Shown piece by piece: positions 17,820 through 26,482 of a stretch of DNA of 64,000 bases. The stretch is from Lysinibacillus sp. OF-1. GTDB taxonomy: Bacteria > Bacillota > Bacilli > Bacillales_A > Planococcaceae. The DNA lies in the NCBI RefSeq assembly GCF_028356935.1, contig NZ_CP102798.1, positions 3,782,001-3,846,000 on the forward strand, given 5' to 3'. The notes beneath the pieces are model-generated. The model did not search any database, was not told the DNA's origin, and saw only the letters and a program-made list of their open reading frames with translations. The first letter of the stretch is position 1. Each line of letters opens with the position of its first letter. Made by a program: the position numbers and the translations under genes.

Positions 17820-18230
17820 TCAGTTTTCATCTAATGACTCTAGCCAATTTTGGATTTTTTTATTTTCTTGTACAAAATCTGACTTCATTACGGATGGTAA
17901 TTTATTATTTAACAATTCTATGTAAGAATAATTATACTTTTCCATTCCCTTATTAATTACGGTTATGCCAATAAAAGTTAAATCCATGCACAGTATTACA
18001 GCTACAATTGGGACAACATAAGATTTTTTTAATTGCACACCTTTATTACGAATAATTAAAAGGAAAATAATTATACCTACGATTGAAAGTACTGTTCCAA
18101 GTGAAAACACTATTAAAAAGGTTAATAGTCTAAATCCTCCCTCACTGTTCTTTAAGCTAAATGCTGCAAGCAATCCAAGTATTATTCCAATTGTTCCCTT
18201 AATCCCAGCAATCACTGTCAATACGGTCAT
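17820..18230 (-). CDS. Small membrane protein, DUF4064-like
   Basis: The protein has about 136 residues. Residues 1-100 hold three or four hydrophobic segments with Gly-rich character (IAGIKGTIGIILGLLAAF near the start), followed by a charged C-terminal tail. The pattern resembles DUF4064-type small membrane proteins. I prefer the ATG at 18230 because a G-rich ribosome site lies just upstream; a TTG six codons earlier lies inside it. It precedes the rhomboid gene on the same strand and could be a partner or substrate, which is only an inference from position. It diverges from the XRE regulator. Confidence 0.6.
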   Translation of the reverse strand: MTVLTVIAGIKGTIGIILGLLAAFSLKNSEGGFRLLTFLIVFSLGTVLSIVGIIIFLLIIRNKGVQLKKSYVVPIVAVILCMDLTFIGITVINKGMEKYNYSYIELLNNKLPSVMKSDFVQENKKIQNWLESLDEN

Positions 18231-18332
18231 ACTATACCCCCACTTCAAATCTAATACTAAAAATATTTATTAACTTAAATGCAACATATTTTTTGTAATT
18301 TTTCCTATCAATAGTTTAATTATACACATAAA

Positions 18333-18378
18333 AAGTATTAATAGTATACATTATCAACCAATAAGTATTAATAGTATA
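18333..18378. promoter_or_regulatory. Two 16-base direct repeats, likely XRE operators
   Basis: AAGTATTAATAGTATA occurs at 18333-18348 and again at 18363-18378, exactly 30 bases apart (about three helical turns). Each contains the palindromic core TATTAATA. They lie between the XRE regulator and the divergent membrane-protein gene, where an autoregulatory operator would be expected. Confidence 0.65.
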
Positions 18379-18425
18379 TAGAATAAATAAAACCTTCCTA
18401 CTAGGGTTATCTTAGGAGGGATCGA

Positions 18426-18767
18426 ATGGATAGTTTAGTGGAATCAGTCGGAATACACATCCGTGTGTTAAGGAAAAGTAAGAAACTTAGTCAAGAAGAG
18501 CTTGCTTTTAAAGCTAATGTTCACCCAACATATATTGGTCAAATTGAACGTGGAGAAAAAAACTTAACTATCTCTAGCCTTTATCAAATCACAAATGCAT
18601 TAGAAATTAATCTTGCAGAGTTCTTTTCAGTTATTGAATCTAATAACAATTCTACTGAAAATTTACCTTATCGCTTGATTATTAAATTACTACAAGATGT
18701 AGATATAAGTGAGCAAAGACAGTTATACGAAATACTAAAGCAAATTGTTGAGTGGAAAAAAAACTAA
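18426..18767 (+). CDS. XRE-family transcriptional regulator
   Basis: The 113-residue protein carries a helix-turn-helix of the Cro/C1 type over residues about 7-62, including LSQEELAFKANVHPTYIGQIERGEKNLTI, a very typical XRE core with the QIERG recognition segment. The C-terminal 45 residues are helical and may dimerise, as in SinR-type regulators. ATG follows a TAGGAGGGATCGA ribosome site. It probably represses its own gene and the divergent membrane-protein/rhomboid pair through the two 16-base repeats upstream. It is monocistronic, ended by a terminator. Confidence 0.85.
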   Translation: MDSLVESVGIHIRVLRKSKKLSQEELAFKANVHPTYIGQIERGEKNLTISSLYQITNALEINLAEFFSVIESNNNSTENLPYRLIIKLLQDVDISEQRQLYEILKQIVEWKKN

Positions 18768-18797
18768 GAAGCCTATGCTTATAGAGCTTCTTTTTAA
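18766..18797 (+). terminator. Terminator after the XRE regulator
   Basis: AAGAAGC-CTAT-GCTT-ATAG-A-GCTTCTT stem-loop followed by TTT, overlapping the regulator's stop codon. Confidence 0.75.
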
Positions 18798-18944
18798 TTG
18801 AATGTATAAGCGATTAATAGACAAGCCTTGGGATATAACCAAAAGGGGGATATCTTTTTTATTAGCCAGTAAAGTTTTTGAATCGAATTTTTCTTTCATC
18901 TAGAACGTTTTATAAAAAAATTAAAATATATATTATTTCAATGA

Positions 18945-18980
18945 AAGCACATAAATATCCCATGGGATATTTATGTGCTT
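18945..18980. repeat. 36-base perfect palindrome
   Basis: Positions 18945-18980 equal their own reverse complement with no loop, centred on CCATGG. A second inverted repeat (AATTAAAATA at 18919-18928, TATTTTAATT at 18980-18989) brackets it. It lies between the XRE terminator and the radC remnant. It may be a terminator or a protein-binding palindrome. Confidence 0.6.
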
Positions 18981-18990
18981 ATTTTAATTA

Positions 18991-19122
18991 TAGGAGGAAA
19001 TGCTAATGAAACAATCTGCAAAATGAGTAAATGTTGTTCAAGTCAAATTAGTTCGTTAAAAATCATTTCTTGTTTAAAGGAAGAAATGTACGCAGTCCAC
19101 AAGCTGCTTATGGAAATAATCA
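18991..19122 (+). pseudogene. Decayed 5' end of a second radC-like gene
   Basis: After an intact ribosome site (TAGGAGGAAATGCTA) an ATG at 19006 opens MKQSAK, a stop, VNVVQVKLVR, a stop, KSFLV, a stop. The intact RadC-like protein encoded at 22421-22897 reads SAKRVQIVQVKLVREKSLLY at its N-terminus, matching at SAK, VQVKLVR and KS. At least four in-frame stops show it is dead. The next gene may have arrived as part of the same module. Confidence 0.7.
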
Positions 19123-19144
19123 AAGTTTTTCTTTGAAATGATGA

Positions 19145-20194
19145 TTGCGAAAAAAACCTATCTCTATTAAGGACGTGAAAGCCGTTATGTTACCGTTTGA
19201 AATCTCACCAGCAAAAAAAATTTTATTAAATTCCCTTTCTCAAAACTGGCAAAAAGCAATTTTAGACACTGCTCCTATTCAACAGATAATTGATCGTACT
19301 TTCGAAGAATTAAAGCATACTATGCCTGTTTATTTAGATAATATGATACATTTTTCGGAAATAGAGAAAGACTATGTTAGTAGCAATCTAGGAAAAGGAG
19401 ATTTGCCACTCAATAAAATACACTTTACTGAAGTGAAGGATAATTCTGTTCTTTTACTAATGTCACGTAAAATGAAAGACATCGAAACTTTACGAGTGGG
19501 AATTTATAATGATGATTCTACCGTAATGAAATTAAATCAAAACATATTAAAAATGAAAGTGAGAGCTGACTTTTTCGATGCGATTGGCTTTGAAAAATAT
19601 ATGAGTAGTGAATTGATTTTTTCAAAATATATTGCTTACTACTTCCTTTCAACAGCTGGTAAACAACAACTCTCGACTTGTCTTCAATCAGAAACTGATG
19701 TTATGAAATCACTAAAAATTAGTAAACTTAAGCAGCTTGAAATCCCAGTATCCCTATACGTTCCTTATGTCGTAGAAAAAATAGAAGAACAAATTTACTT
19801 TAGTAACGCGGACCATTACTTTAACCAATTGGACAACTCTAAGTCTATGTTTGAAGCTTTTGAAGCGATTTTGACAGATGTATCTACTAATTATGTTACT
19901 CAATTTAAAGCAGATAAAAAGCTATTCACCGCTCGTGAATTTGCCCTTTTATTAGCAAGATACATTGTAAATTCACCACATTATACCGATTTAGACGTTT
20001 CTGTTGTTCTAGAAAGCTTTGTTCACTATAGCAGATTTGTAAAATTACATGATAGTGAATGGGAAGATGAACCTATTGAATTTTATGGTCCACATCATGA
20101 AATCGAAGGTGACATTATTATTGTCATTAAACATTTTGAACAGAACTGGGGTATACCCGGGAATGCAAAAGTTATTTTTATTGAGGAGAGATAA
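19145..20194 (+). CDS. Unknown protein upstream of the LRAT-like gene
   Basis: I do not recognise this 349-residue protein. It appears soluble and mixed alpha/beta, with no P-loop, HTH, signal peptide or membrane segment. The C-terminus is acidic (SEWEDEPIEF). The start is uncertain: the frame opens at a TTG (19145), a GTG lies at 19178 and the first ATG is at 19187; none has an ideal ribosome site, and the 5' end abuts the radC remnant. Only two bases separate its stop from the next gene's start, so the two are co-transcribed and probably work together. Confidence 0.65.
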   Translation: MRKKPISIKDVKAVMLPFEISPAKKILLNSLSQNWQKAILDTAPIQQIIDRTFEELKHTMPVYLDNMIHFSEIEKDYVSSNLGKGDLPLNKIHFTEVKDNSVLLLMSRKMKDIETLRVGIYNDDSTVMKLNQNILKMKVRADFFDAIGFEKYMSSELIFSKYIAYYFLSTAGKQQLSTCLQSETDVMKSLKISKLKQLEIPVSLYVPYVVEKIEEQIYFSNADHYFNQLDNSKSMFEAFEAILTDVSTNYVTQFKADKKLFTAREFALLLARYIVNSPHYTDLDVSVVLESFVHYSRFVKLHDSEWEDEPIEFYGPHHEIEGDIIIVIKHFEQNWGIPGNAKVIFIEER

Positions 20195-20196
20195 TT

Positions 20197-20781
20197 GTGG
20201 GATTTTTTGAAGATCTAAATAATTGTTTTGAATGCATATCCGCGGCAAATAAAGAACTAGTGAGTGATGTGAAGGAGCTTGCAGCTAAAACAAAACGTGA
20301 CATCATTTCAGATTGGAAAAGAGAAGTCCCTGTTTTCGGTAATTCGATAGAGAAAGTTGATCGTGCTATAACTACTTTTAGAAATGCAAAAGAACATTTT
20401 CCTGACCCTTCGATAGGACCATTTAATCCCGATTTACAATTGAAAAAGATCATGAAAAAGTTGGTACAGGATAACAAACTAGAAAAAGATAGTAAAATAA
20501 AACGTGCGCAGCATTTAAAAGTAAACCGATTTGGATATTCCCATCACGCTTTATCAATAGATGGATGTGAGGTCATCCATTATCAAGACTTTATCGTAAA
20601 AACAGAGTCTATTGTGAGTTTTGCTAAAGGAGCTGACATTCACATATTAGATACACCTCGCCTTTTTACAAAAGACCAAGTAATTGCCCGCGCTTATTCA
20701 AAATTAGGCGAAAGAAAGTATAACTTGATCTTTAACAACTGCGAGCATTTTGTAAGATGGGTATTGAATGGTGAAGAATAA
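20197..20781 (+). CDS. LRAT-like (NlpC/P60 superfamily) cysteine protein
   Basis: The C-terminal half of this 194-residue protein matches the LRAT/NC-domain pattern: YSHHALSIDGCEVIHY near residues 109-124 (candidate catalytic His) and FNNCEHFVRWVLNG near 180-193 (candidate nucleophilic Cys in the typical NCEHF block). Such proteins are thiol acyltransferases, phospholipases or amidases. The N-terminal 100 residues are helical and unfamiliar. The GTG start follows GAGGAGAG. It forms a two-gene operon with the unknown gene upstream, and the pair could be a lipid- or cell-wall-targeting effector module. The domain call is firm; the role is inferred. Confidence 0.8.
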   Translation: MGFFEDLNNCFECISAANKELVSDVKELAAKTKRDIISDWKREVPVFGNSIEKVDRAITTFRNAKEHFPDPSIGPFNPDLQLKKIMKKLVQDNKLEKDSKIKRAQHLKVNRFGYSHHALSIDGCEVIHYQDFIVKTESIVSFAKGADIHILDTPRLFTKDQVIARAYSKLGERKYNLIFNNCEHFVRWVLNGEE

Positions 20782-20827
20782 ATAAACATGCATACCCGAT
20801 ATTAAACTATGTAAAAATTTATACAGC

Positions 20828-20866
20828 AAAGGACTCGAATTTAATTAAATACTCGAGTCCTTTCTA
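20828..20866 (+). terminator. Terminator after the LRAT-like gene
   Basis: AAAGGACTCGA (20828-20838) pairs with TCGAGTCCTTT (20853-20863), with a T-containing 3' edge. Confidence 0.75.
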
Positions 20867-21407
20867 TGTAAGCTTCAAATATTCCCACCTGCCATTTATA
20901 AATAACCCATGAGATAATCTCCTTACATACTACATGTGGATTTTTTTTATGGAAAAACACCTATAAAAAAAAGAATGGGGAGCCTATATTCAAGACTATA
21001 AAAACAGTGGATTAAGAGTATATTCCTATAGTATCTATATCAGAGAATGGCCTATATGCCATTAACATTGAAGACTTGGAAGTAATATTTTTCTTGTTGA
21101 ATAATTGCTATTTACAATTAGAAAATAAGGGCTCGTTTAATCTTACTTATGCCCTGCATCATGCAATGAAACAGAGGCACCTATTGAAAAATGGAGATTG
21201 ATAAGAAAAGCTAAACTAGGGTAAGAATGAGTTGTGGTTAATTTACTTTAGTAGTTTAACCTAGCAACAAAATCATCCAGTCACCAGAATGATTTTGTTA
21301 CTTCTAATAAATTGATACAACCTTAATCCTACTTTTTAAAAATGGATACGGAGTAATAATTTTCATAATTATTATAAAATTAGTATAATGGATTTATAGA
21401 CTAATAG
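20867..21407. other. Intergenic stretch with one orphan open frame
   Basis: This 540-base gap is AT-rich. The only coding-like piece is a forward frame open from 21016 to its stop at 21201 (about 61 codons, containing NGLYAINIEDLEVIFF and LTYALHHAMKQRHLLKNGD). It has no ATG near its beginning and no ribosome site, so it is probably the tail of a lost gene. A TATAAT at 21384-21389 likely serves the next gene. Confidence 0.4.
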
Positions 21408-21422
21408 ATGGGGGAAATAATA

Positions 21423-22100
21423 TTGCCAAATAATGCAGAAGTGTCTGAACAACTAAAATTATGGAAAGAAACAGCATTAAAGCTGTTTGATAATTCAGCT
21501 GATAGTGTGAGTATTACCAATATAAACCAAATTATCAGTACATTAAATACAATTGGGACTAGTAAAGCCTCAAATCATATGTTTATGCCTTCTGGCGGAG
21601 GTTTGGATTTAATAGGTGCACGTCCATCCTTTGAGAAGGGATTAGTAGAATTAAATTTAGATGGTACTGCTAAAATCGTTAATCCAGAATCTCTTACCTT
21701 CCATCCAATAGGCGATGATCCTCAGTGGTGGTATTATCGTTTAAATACTACGCCATTTCCACATAGCGGGGTATATGAGGGGATTTCTTTTGAGGACGAT
21801 GATGAATTAAAGTTTTTAGGTGAAGAATTACTTGAAGTTGAACAAGGAAACTATAAAGAGAGATTTTACTGGGATGAAAATCACTTAGGTCACGACGAAA
21901 ATGGCCGTGAAATTCCCCTTCCGGATACTGCCCGAATTGTAATACGGGCAAACAACGGCGGTGATTATGTAATTTTCCCGAAATTCTCAGCCTATAATCA
22001 TAATCCGAGAACTTATGATGCTCGACATAATAAAATGAATGGAGATACTTTTGAACAATATATAAAAAATATTGTTCAAGAATTAATAATGAAAGATTAA
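21423..22100 (+). CDS. Unknown acidic protein
   Basis: I do not recognise a family in this protein of about 225 residues. It is soluble and acidic, with a distinctive central and C-terminal part: HPIGDDPQWWYYR, an EVEQGNYKERFYWDENHLG segment and YNHNPRTYDARHNKMN. A TATAAT at 21384-21389 and a terminator downstream make it monocistronic. I prefer the TTG at 21423 because GGGGGA lies 7 bases upstream; an ATG at 21408 overlaps that ribosome site and would add five residues. Its position between modules suggests cargo of unknown function. Confidence 0.65.
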   Translation: MPNNAEVSEQLKLWKETALKLFDNSADSVSITNINQIISTLNTIGTSKASNHMFMPSGGGLDLIGARPSFEKGLVELNLDGTAKIVNPESLTFHPIGDDPQWWYYRLNTTPFPHSGVYEGISFEDDDELKFLGEELLEVEQGNYKERFYWDENHLGHDENGREIPLPDTARIVIRANNGGDYVIFPKFSAYNHNPRTYDARHNKMNGDTFEQYIKNIVQELIMKD

Positions 22101-22106
22101 TAAACG

Positions 22107-22141
22107 AGGCGTTAATCCAATTAAAGGATTAACGCTTTATT
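22107..22141 (+). terminator. Terminator hairpin
   Basis: GCGTTAATCC (22109-22118) pairs with GGATTAACGC (22126-22135), followed by TTTATTT. Confidence 0.75.
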
Positions 22142-22420
22142 TATGTAAATTTCAGTTTAACGTAATGCTAATGCACATATTCAACAGTGTGTGATTGCAG
22201 GTCAAATGAAGATGTGTTGCTTGTGTTTTCAGCATTCTTTGTATCGGCACTTAAGAGGGAAGTTTATATTCTTCAAATAAATACTTTCATCTTCTTTATT
22301 TCCCCAAAAAGGAATTTATTTAATTTTTTTAACTAAATAACGTATTATTAAAAATTTTGATTATATATTATTCTCTTGAATAATTATTATTCTACTTTAT
22401 ATAAATTGGAGGAAATCAAA
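22142..22420. other. AT-rich gap before the radC-like gene
   Basis: No coding frame or RNA is recognisable here. The only clear element is the ribosome site TTGGAGG just before 22421. Its GGAGGAAAT core is shared with the decayed radC copy at 18991. Confidence 0.4.
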
Positions 22421-22897
22421 ATGAACCAAGCAATTGATTTTACACCTAATATTAGATCGGCTAAACGTGTACAAATCGTCCAAGTGAAACTAGTTCGTGA
22501 AAAATCATTACTTTACAAAGAGAGAAAAATTCGTTCCCCACATGATGCCTACACACTAATGAAGGAATTTATTGGTGATGCTGATCGTGAACATTTTGTA
22601 GTTTTATGTTTAGACACTAAAAATCAACCGACATGTATTCAAGTTGTTCACATCGGCAGCTTGAATGCTAGTATTGTTCATCCACGCGAGGTGTTGAAAT
22701 CTGCATTACTTAGCAATTCTGCTTCAATTATCGTCGGACATAATCATCCAAGTGATATTGCTACTCCAAGCCCAGAAGATATCGAAGTAACTGAACGCTT
22801 GAAAGACGCAGGAAAGATTTTAGGGATTGATTTATTAGACCACCTGATAATTTGTACGGATTCTTTTACTTCACTGAAAGAGAAAGGTTATGTTTAA
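22421..22897 (+). CDS. radC: RadC/JAB-domain protein
   Basis: The 158-residue protein is a RadC-type JAB/MPN+ metalloprotease-fold domain, with the zinc motif GHNHPS followed by ATPSPEDIEVTERL (HxHPSx...SxxD) around residues 105-130 and a HIGSLNASIVHPREV strand before it. It lacks the N-terminal helix-hairpin-helix of chromosomal RadC, as is typical of short versions in mobile elements. The ATG at 22421 is chosen because of GGAGG upstream; an in-frame TTG at 22376 has none. Biochemical function of this family is unsettled, and a DNA-repair role is not established. A decayed copy lies at 18991. Confidence 0.85.
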   Translation: MNQAIDFTPNIRSAKRVQIVQVKLVREKSLLYKERKIRSPHDAYTLMKEFIGDADREHFVVLCLDTKNQPTCIQVVHIGSLNASIVHPREVLKSALLSNSASIIVGHNHPSDIATPSPEDIEVTERLKDAGKILGIDLLDHLIICTDSFTSLKEKGYV

Positions 22898-22973
22898 TTA
22901 CTATTCAAAATTGAACATAGATTTTAACAAGGTACCACTTACACAAAATCTATTAACATATAAAGACTAAAAG

Positions 22974-23010
22974 ATTCAGTCGATCGATTTATCTTCGACT
23001 GAATTTTTTC
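22974..23010. terminator. Convergent terminator
   Basis: ATTCAGTCGA (22974-22983) pairs with TCGACTGAAT (22995-23004), followed by a T-run. It lies after the radC-like gene and overlaps the 3' end of the opposing 415-residue gene. Confidence 0.7.
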
Positions 23011-24236
23011 CATCTATATTTATCATTAAGTAATACACGACCATTTTTAAAAATTAAACGTTCTTGTTGTTCTTGCTGCACCTGTTCTTCCTGTTCTTCC
23101 TGTTCTTTCAATACATCTAATTTATTTTGTTTCGTATCGTATAAAGTCTCATATCCAATTTTATAAATAAAAGGGTTCCAGTTAAACTGAACAATGTCAT
23201 CAGTATCATCATTATATAAGTCTATGTACAGTTCTTCATTTTGTAGCATATAAAAGAAAAAATAATCTTTTTGTATTTCGGATGGAATATTTATTTGAGA
23301 TTTCACATCAAATTCCTCTATAATTTTTTCTTTCATCGTATTTTTTAACATCTCAAAAATTTTAGTACTACAAAATAAGTTATCTTCAAATTTTAAAAAT
23401 TTAGTTTCATAAGTCTCAAATAAATGGCACCGGGTTTTCATGCCTGAAAAATGTATTAAATGAGCACATAAATTAAAATTTGATCTTATTACACTTTTTA
23501 ATTGGTCATTATTATCAATTGTCATATCAAATTTATACTTCACAGACGAATACTCATATATTCCCATCATTGAATTTAAATCGAATAAATTCGTTACCTT
23601 ATTAAAAGCAAGTAAGCATAAAGATTTATTTATCTTTTTATTGTTAGTTTTTCGTAAATTTTTTATGTAATTTTCGAAATATGAACGTCCTTCTTCAGAT
23701 TTTTCTAAATGACTATTTTGTAAATTATGTAAGCGTAACCTACGTTGATCTATTGGTTTCGATATCTTTTCACCAAATTTGATTTTACTTTCTATAGTTT
23801 TACTTAATGCATATACGTACCAAGGAAAAAGAATTTTTGGAAATAAATCGTAAATATCAATAGACACCAAATAGAAAAGGTCTTTTACATTTTCATCCAA
23901 ACTAATCTCATTAAGAAATAAGTTGAATTCCTCTGAATTCTTAAAGAAAAATTCGGATGATAGATCTTTGAACTTTTTTTTGTTAGTTGATTTACTAAAA
24001 AATACGATTATATTTTGTACAGCATCATACAAAAGCTCCATAACTAAATCATCTTTTAAATACTGATAAAAATCTTGTATATCTTCTTTATCTTCTTCCC
24101 GTAATAAATTATAAAGATATTCTTCTATTTTTTTATTAAAAGAATTTATTTTAAACTTATTTCCTTCGTCCATAAACTCAATATTTAATAATGATCCTTT
24201 CTCGATGTCCATTAAATCTTTAAGGTAATTTACCAT
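22989..24236 (-). CDS. Unknown protein of the integrative element
   Basis: I do not recognise this 415-residue protein. It is rich in Lys, Glu, Asn, Phe and Tyr, soluble and probably helical. A low-complexity stretch of Glu and Gln with occasional Val lies near residues 378-394, encoded by TTC-TTG-type repeats. The ATG follows AGGAGGAATTA. It diverges from the replication block of the element (191-residue protein, SF3 helicase), the position where a regulator or an accessory gene often lies, but no HTH is visible. Confidence 0.6.
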   Translation of the reverse strand: MVNYLKDLMDIEKGSLLNIEFMDEGNKFKINSFNKKIEEYLYNLLREEDKEDIQDFYQYLKDDLVMELLYDAVQNIIVFFSKSTNKKKFKDLSSEFFFKNSEEFNLFLNEISLDENVKDLFYLVSIDIYDLFPKILFPWYVYALSKTIESKIKFGEKISKPIDQRRLRLHNLQNSHLEKSEEGRSYFENYIKNLRKTNNKKINKSLCLLAFNKVTNLFDLNSMMGIYEYSSVKYKFDMTIDNNDQLKSVIRSNFNLCAHLIHFSGMKTRCHLFETYETKFLKFEDNLFCSTKIFEMLKNTMKEKIIEEFDVKSQINIPSEIQKDYFFFYMLQNEELYIDLYNDDTDDIVQFNWNPFIYKIGYETLYDTKQNKLDVLKEQEEQEEQVQQEQQERLIFKNGRVLLNDKYRWKKFSRR

Positions 24237-24400
24237 CTTAATTAATTCCTCCTTAAACTTACTTATTTTACTCTTTTATATATTTGATTTCAGTTTTCAA
24301 AATGAAAAAAAACTTTCAAAATGAAATACTGTTTACTAATTCCGAATTTCGTAGTATTAATTCTGAGCCATAACTCAAATATCATTTAGGAGTGAATACT

Positions 24401-24967
24401 ATGAACAATGAAAAATTTACTAGCAAACTAAAGAAATTTATTGATTATTTAAAAGAAGGTGAACCAAAAGAACACAGTGAACAAAATAATTTTGCTATTC
24501 AAATTGGAATAAAAAAATCTCACTTATTTGGCTATAGCGACAACCCTTTACCATTAAATTGCGGAATTATTCTAATGGAATATAAAAATGAAATAATAAT
24601 TTTAGGCCACTTAGATCAGAAGAAATTTTTATCTAATAACAACGAAAATTTTAAAGTGATTATTGCATCTGATGATAGAAAAAATGATAACCCAAAATTG
24701 TATGTGAATACGCCTGAAAAAAATTATTATATCGATAAAGACACATTATTATCTGATAATGAAAAAATATATATCTATTGGCAATATGGTAAAGATAATT
24801 GCTTAAGCATTATTTATCGTGACCAAGCTCAAAGTGAAACAAGATATGAGCACCTTTATTATGTAAGCGATGAAAGTATGAATCCCTTAAAAATAATTAC
24901 TTATCACATTCTACAATATTTAGAAGATAAGCAACAAATTAAGGATGTGGGATTCGATGAAGAATGA
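24401..24967 (+). CDS. Unknown protein preceding the SF3 helicase
   Basis: A 188-residue soluble protein with beta-rich character and no family I recognise. The ATG at 24401 has AGGAG eight bases upstream; a GTG at 24392 lies inside that ribosome site. Its 3' end overlaps the helicase gene by 23 bases (11 if the helicase begins at its second ATG), so the two are translationally coupled. By position it could be a replication accessory protein, for example replacing a primase component, since no primase motifs are visible in the helicase. Confidence 0.65.
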   Translation: MNNEKFTSKLKKFIDYLKEGEPKEHSEQNNFAIQIGIKKSHLFGYSDNPLPLNCGIILMEYKNEIIILGHLDQKKFLSNNNENFKVIIASDDRKNDNPKLYVNTPEKNYYIDKDTLLSDNEKIYIYWQYGKDNCLSIIYRDQAQSETRYEHLYYVSDESMNPLKIITYHILQYLEDKQQIKDVGFDEE

Positions 24968-26468
24968 ATCTTCATTATTTGATCATAAAAATAAAGTGAC
25001 AACAAACTTTAAAGTAACCAAACCTTTAATAGATAAAACTAAACTTGCGAGTAACTTAAAGAACTCTATTACCTTTGATTTATTAAATTCTGAAAAGCTT
25101 GCTAGCAATAAAGTCTTAATGGCTCGACAAATTGTGGAATCTTCTATCGATGATAAAAATATTAATTCAGTTTCTAAAATACAAAAAGAGTCAATCTTCT
25201 CATTAGCCAAGAAATTTGAAGATTTGTTTATTTTCAAAGTATTTGAAGATGTCTTACACGTATGGGACGAAATAAGGGGATATTATATTCCCCTTACTAA
25301 TGAAAGTGCAGATTTGTTTTTCAGAAAAAGAGCACCTAACCAAATGAAACCAAATATAAATTCCAGAAATATAAAAGAGATTGTTAGTTGGATTAAAGCT
25401 GAATGTTCAATTCAATTACAGGAATTTGATCTCATAGATAATAGAAATTTAATTGCCTTTTCTAACGGGATTTTTAACCTTAAAAATAATATACTTTATG
25501 AATTATCTGCTAACTTCAATATTCGTTCTACATTAAATGCAAATTATAAGCCAAATATAAATCATAGTATTTATTTTGAACAATTCATGAGAGACATTTG
25601 TGATGCTGATAACAAACTCTACCAACGCATTCAAGAATTTTTTGGATATGTAATTTCAGAGATAAGGGATATAAAGATTATTTGTTTCTTAATTGGACCA
25701 AAGGACTCCGGGAAATCTATTATTTTAAAATTACTAGAGCACTTAATTGGCAATGATTTTTGTACAAACTTAAGTTTAGATGAATTAAATCAAAAAGAAT
25801 ATTTAAATCGATTATTATCAAAAAAATTAAATACTTGTGGTGAAGTAAGCGAAATATCGTTAAAAAGGCTCGACAGTCTTAAAAAATTATCAGGAGGGGA
25901 TAAAATTATGTCAAAAGCTTTATATGATCAACCTACCTCCTTTATTAATCGATCCGCTTTAGTTTTTGCTGGGAATCATCTTCCTGAAATAAAAAACATT
26001 GATAAATCAAATGCTTTTAGTGACCGTTTACTTATTATTCCATTCGAAAATCAAATTCCAAAAGAAAAACAAGATCCTACTCTTTTCAACAAATTAATAA
26101 ATGAAATCGATTATATCTATATCGCTAATTGGGCACTAGAAGGACTTATCAGATTAATTTCCAACAATTATCAATTCACAAATTCTCCAAAAAATGTACG
26201 TGCTTTGCAAAATTATAAAATCCAAAGTAATACTATAGAACAGTTTATAAATACACGCTGTAAATTCTCTATTTCAAGTAAGATTTATAAATCCGATTTA
26301 GAAAATGCATATTTTTCCTTCTGTGAAGATCATAATGTTTTGGCAGCTAGCAATAATGAATTTCATCGGTATTTAAAAGCATTGCCAAACATAATTTTTA
26401 AAAAATTCAGACTAGATGATGATAACAAAAACGGATATTTAGGAATAGATCTAAGAGATGAACAATAA
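24945..26468 (+). CDS. SF3 (P4/D5-type) replicative helicase
   Basis: The 507-residue protein contains the superfamily 3 helicase core. Walker A is GPKDSGKS (residues 251-258), a CGEVSE segment sits at the Walker B position, and RSALVFAGNHLPEI followed by SDRLLIIPF gives the sensor-1 Asn and the C-terminal motif of phage and plasmid D5/P4-like helicases. Members open origins of phages, satellites and integrative elements. The first 230 residues lack recognisable primase motifs. It sits between the 191-residue ORF and the excisionase-like gene in one rightward operon, so it is probably the replication protein of the integrated element. Confidence 0.85.
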   Translation: MWDSMKNESSLFDHKNKVTTNFKVTKPLIDKTKLASNLKNSITFDLLNSEKLASNKVLMARQIVESSIDDKNINSVSKIQKESIFSLAKKFEDLFIFKVFEDVLHVWDEIRGYYIPLTNESADLFFRKRAPNQMKPNINSRNIKEIVSWIKAECSIQLQEFDLIDNRNLIAFSNGIFNLKNNILYELSANFNIRSTLNANYKPNINHSIYFEQFMRDICDADNKLYQRIQEFFGYVISEIRDIKIICFLIGPKDSGKSIILKLLEHLIGNDFCTNLSLDELNQKEYLNRLLSKKLNTCGEVSEISLKRLDSLKKLSGGDKIMSKALYDQPTSFINRSALVFAGNHLPEIKNIDKSNAFSDRLLIIPFENQIPKEKQDPTLFNKLINEIDYIYIANWALEGLIRLISNNYQFTNSPKNVRALQNYKIQSNTIEQFINTRCKFSISSKIYKSDLENAYFSFCEDHNVLAASNNEFHRYLKALPNIIFKKFRLDDDNKNGYLGIDLRDEQ

Positions 26469-26482
26469 GAAAGGAAGATTAG

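Noticed and set aside
22421..22897. Chromosomal DNA repair radC
   Set aside because: It lacks the N-terminal helix-hairpin-helix and sits in mobile cargo with a dead copy nearby. Kept as a mobile-element JAB protein.
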